Of a DNA stretch of 22,448 bases, positions 22,182 to 22,448 are shown piece by piece. The notes under the pieces were generated by a model that worked only from the letters and a program-made list of their open reading frames with translations, had not been told where the DNA came from and searched no databases. The first letter of the stretch is position 1, and each line of letters begins with the position of its first letter. Source of the DNA: Nitratireductor sp. (GTDB lineage: Bacteria > Pseudomonadota > Alphaproteobacteria > Rhizobiales > Rhizobiaceae); contig JAGRLQ010000042.1 in the NCBI GenBank assembly GCA_020441735.1, forward strand, positions 1 to 22,448. The letters are read 5' to 3'. Position numbers and translations under genes: made by a program.

Positions 22182-22448
22182 TCTTTCTTGTGCGCTTTGA
22201 AGCAGCAGGCTTTTTTGCCGCCGCCTTTGCCGTGGTGGACAGCGGTTTGGCACGGCTGGCGCTCCGCTTCCTGCGGGCCACGTCCTGATCGCGTTTGTGC
22301 TGGGATTCGAGCCTGTAATAATAATTCCGGAAAACCGGCAGGGCGGCAAGATAGACGACAGCGCAGAGTGCCAGCACCTGCCAAGGATAGCTCAGCAACA
22401 AGGCGACAAAGACCACCGCGGCCAGGATCATCGGCATGGCGATGCTGC
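22171..22448 (-). CDS. pssA: Probable CDP-diacylglycerol-serine O-phosphatidyltransferase, C-terminal part (runs off right edge)
   Basis: About 92 codons are visible, reading leftward from the right edge. The sequence begins with two membrane segments (MILAAVVFVALLLSYPWQV and ALCAVVYLAALPVF) and continues with YYYRLESQHKRD, like the end of Hyphomicrobiales phosphatidylserine synthases. A basic Ala/Lys/Arg-rich tail of about 35 residues then follows. The CDP-alcohol phosphotransferase catalytic motif would lie further right, outside the window, so the assignment rests on the C-terminal helices alone. The frame is open through 22448, so the ATG at 22437 is probably internal. If correct, it makes phosphatidylserine for phosphatidylethanolamine. 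Another polytopic membrane protein remains possible. Confidence 0.55.
   Translation of the reverse strand, partial: SIAMPMILAAVVFVALLLSYPWQVLALCAVVYLAALPVFRNYYYRLESQHKRDQDVARRKRSASRAKPLSTTAKAAAKKPAASKRTRKTAD

Noticed and set aside
1..22448. CRISPR array, tRNA, rRNA, prophage or insertion sequence
   Set aside because: I saw no regularly spaced repeats, no tRNA cloverleaf ends, no transposase or integrase motifs and no flanking terminal repeats.

Overview
The window looks like chromosomal DNA of an alphaproteobacterium of the order Hyphomicrobiales (Rhizobiales). The evidence is the gene order rpsF-rpsR-DUF2232-rplI ... dnaB-alr ... radA-cvpA-purF-SDR, which is the conserved core arrangement in Brucella/Rhizobium-type genomes, plus high GC, Rhizobiales-type protein sequences, and an intergenic palindromic repeat resembling the mosaic repeats of that order. 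I cannot name a genus.

Layout. (1) Positions 1-703, minus strand: the N-terminal part of a six-helix membrane sensor histidine kinase that runs off the left edge just after its H-box. (2) 704-3671, plus strand: a 384-bp divergent gap holding a promoter and a large leader hairpin, then rpsF, rpsR, a DUF2232 membrane protein and rplI, closed by a strong intrinsic terminator. (3) 3700-4779: a membrane-anchored ATP-grasp protein of unknown substrate. (4) 5027-8859: dnaB, alr and a ddl-type D-Ala-D-Ala ligase, the last two forming a D-alanyl-D-alanine module. (5) 8871-10538: a divergent efflux cassette of an MFS transporter and a MerR regulator with a CX7C metal-binding-type loop, sharing a textbook 19-bp-spacer MerR promoter. 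(6) 10641-16845: radA, cvpA, purF, an SDR oxidoreductase and a stand-alone Aas-like acyl-ACP synthetase. (7) 17095-22163: a PadR regulator, an RND periplasmic adaptor and an RND inner-membrane pump, preceded by a doubled AT-rich palindrome that is probably the PadR operator. (8) 22171-22448, minus strand: the C-terminal end of a probable phosphatidylserine synthase, convergent with the pump gene and sharing a hairpin that contains both stop codons.

The window is mostly housekeeping: ribosome, replication, repair, purine synthesis and peptidoglycan precursors. Accessory cassettes (ATP-grasp, ddl, MFS/MerR, PadR/RND) sit between the conserved blocks. I see no phage, IS element, CRISPR array, tRNA or rRNA. 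The items most worth a second look are the membrane ATP-grasp protein close to alr-ddl, the structured rpsF leader, the two self-contained regulator/operator/efflux cassettes, and an RND pump lacking canonical proton-relay residues.
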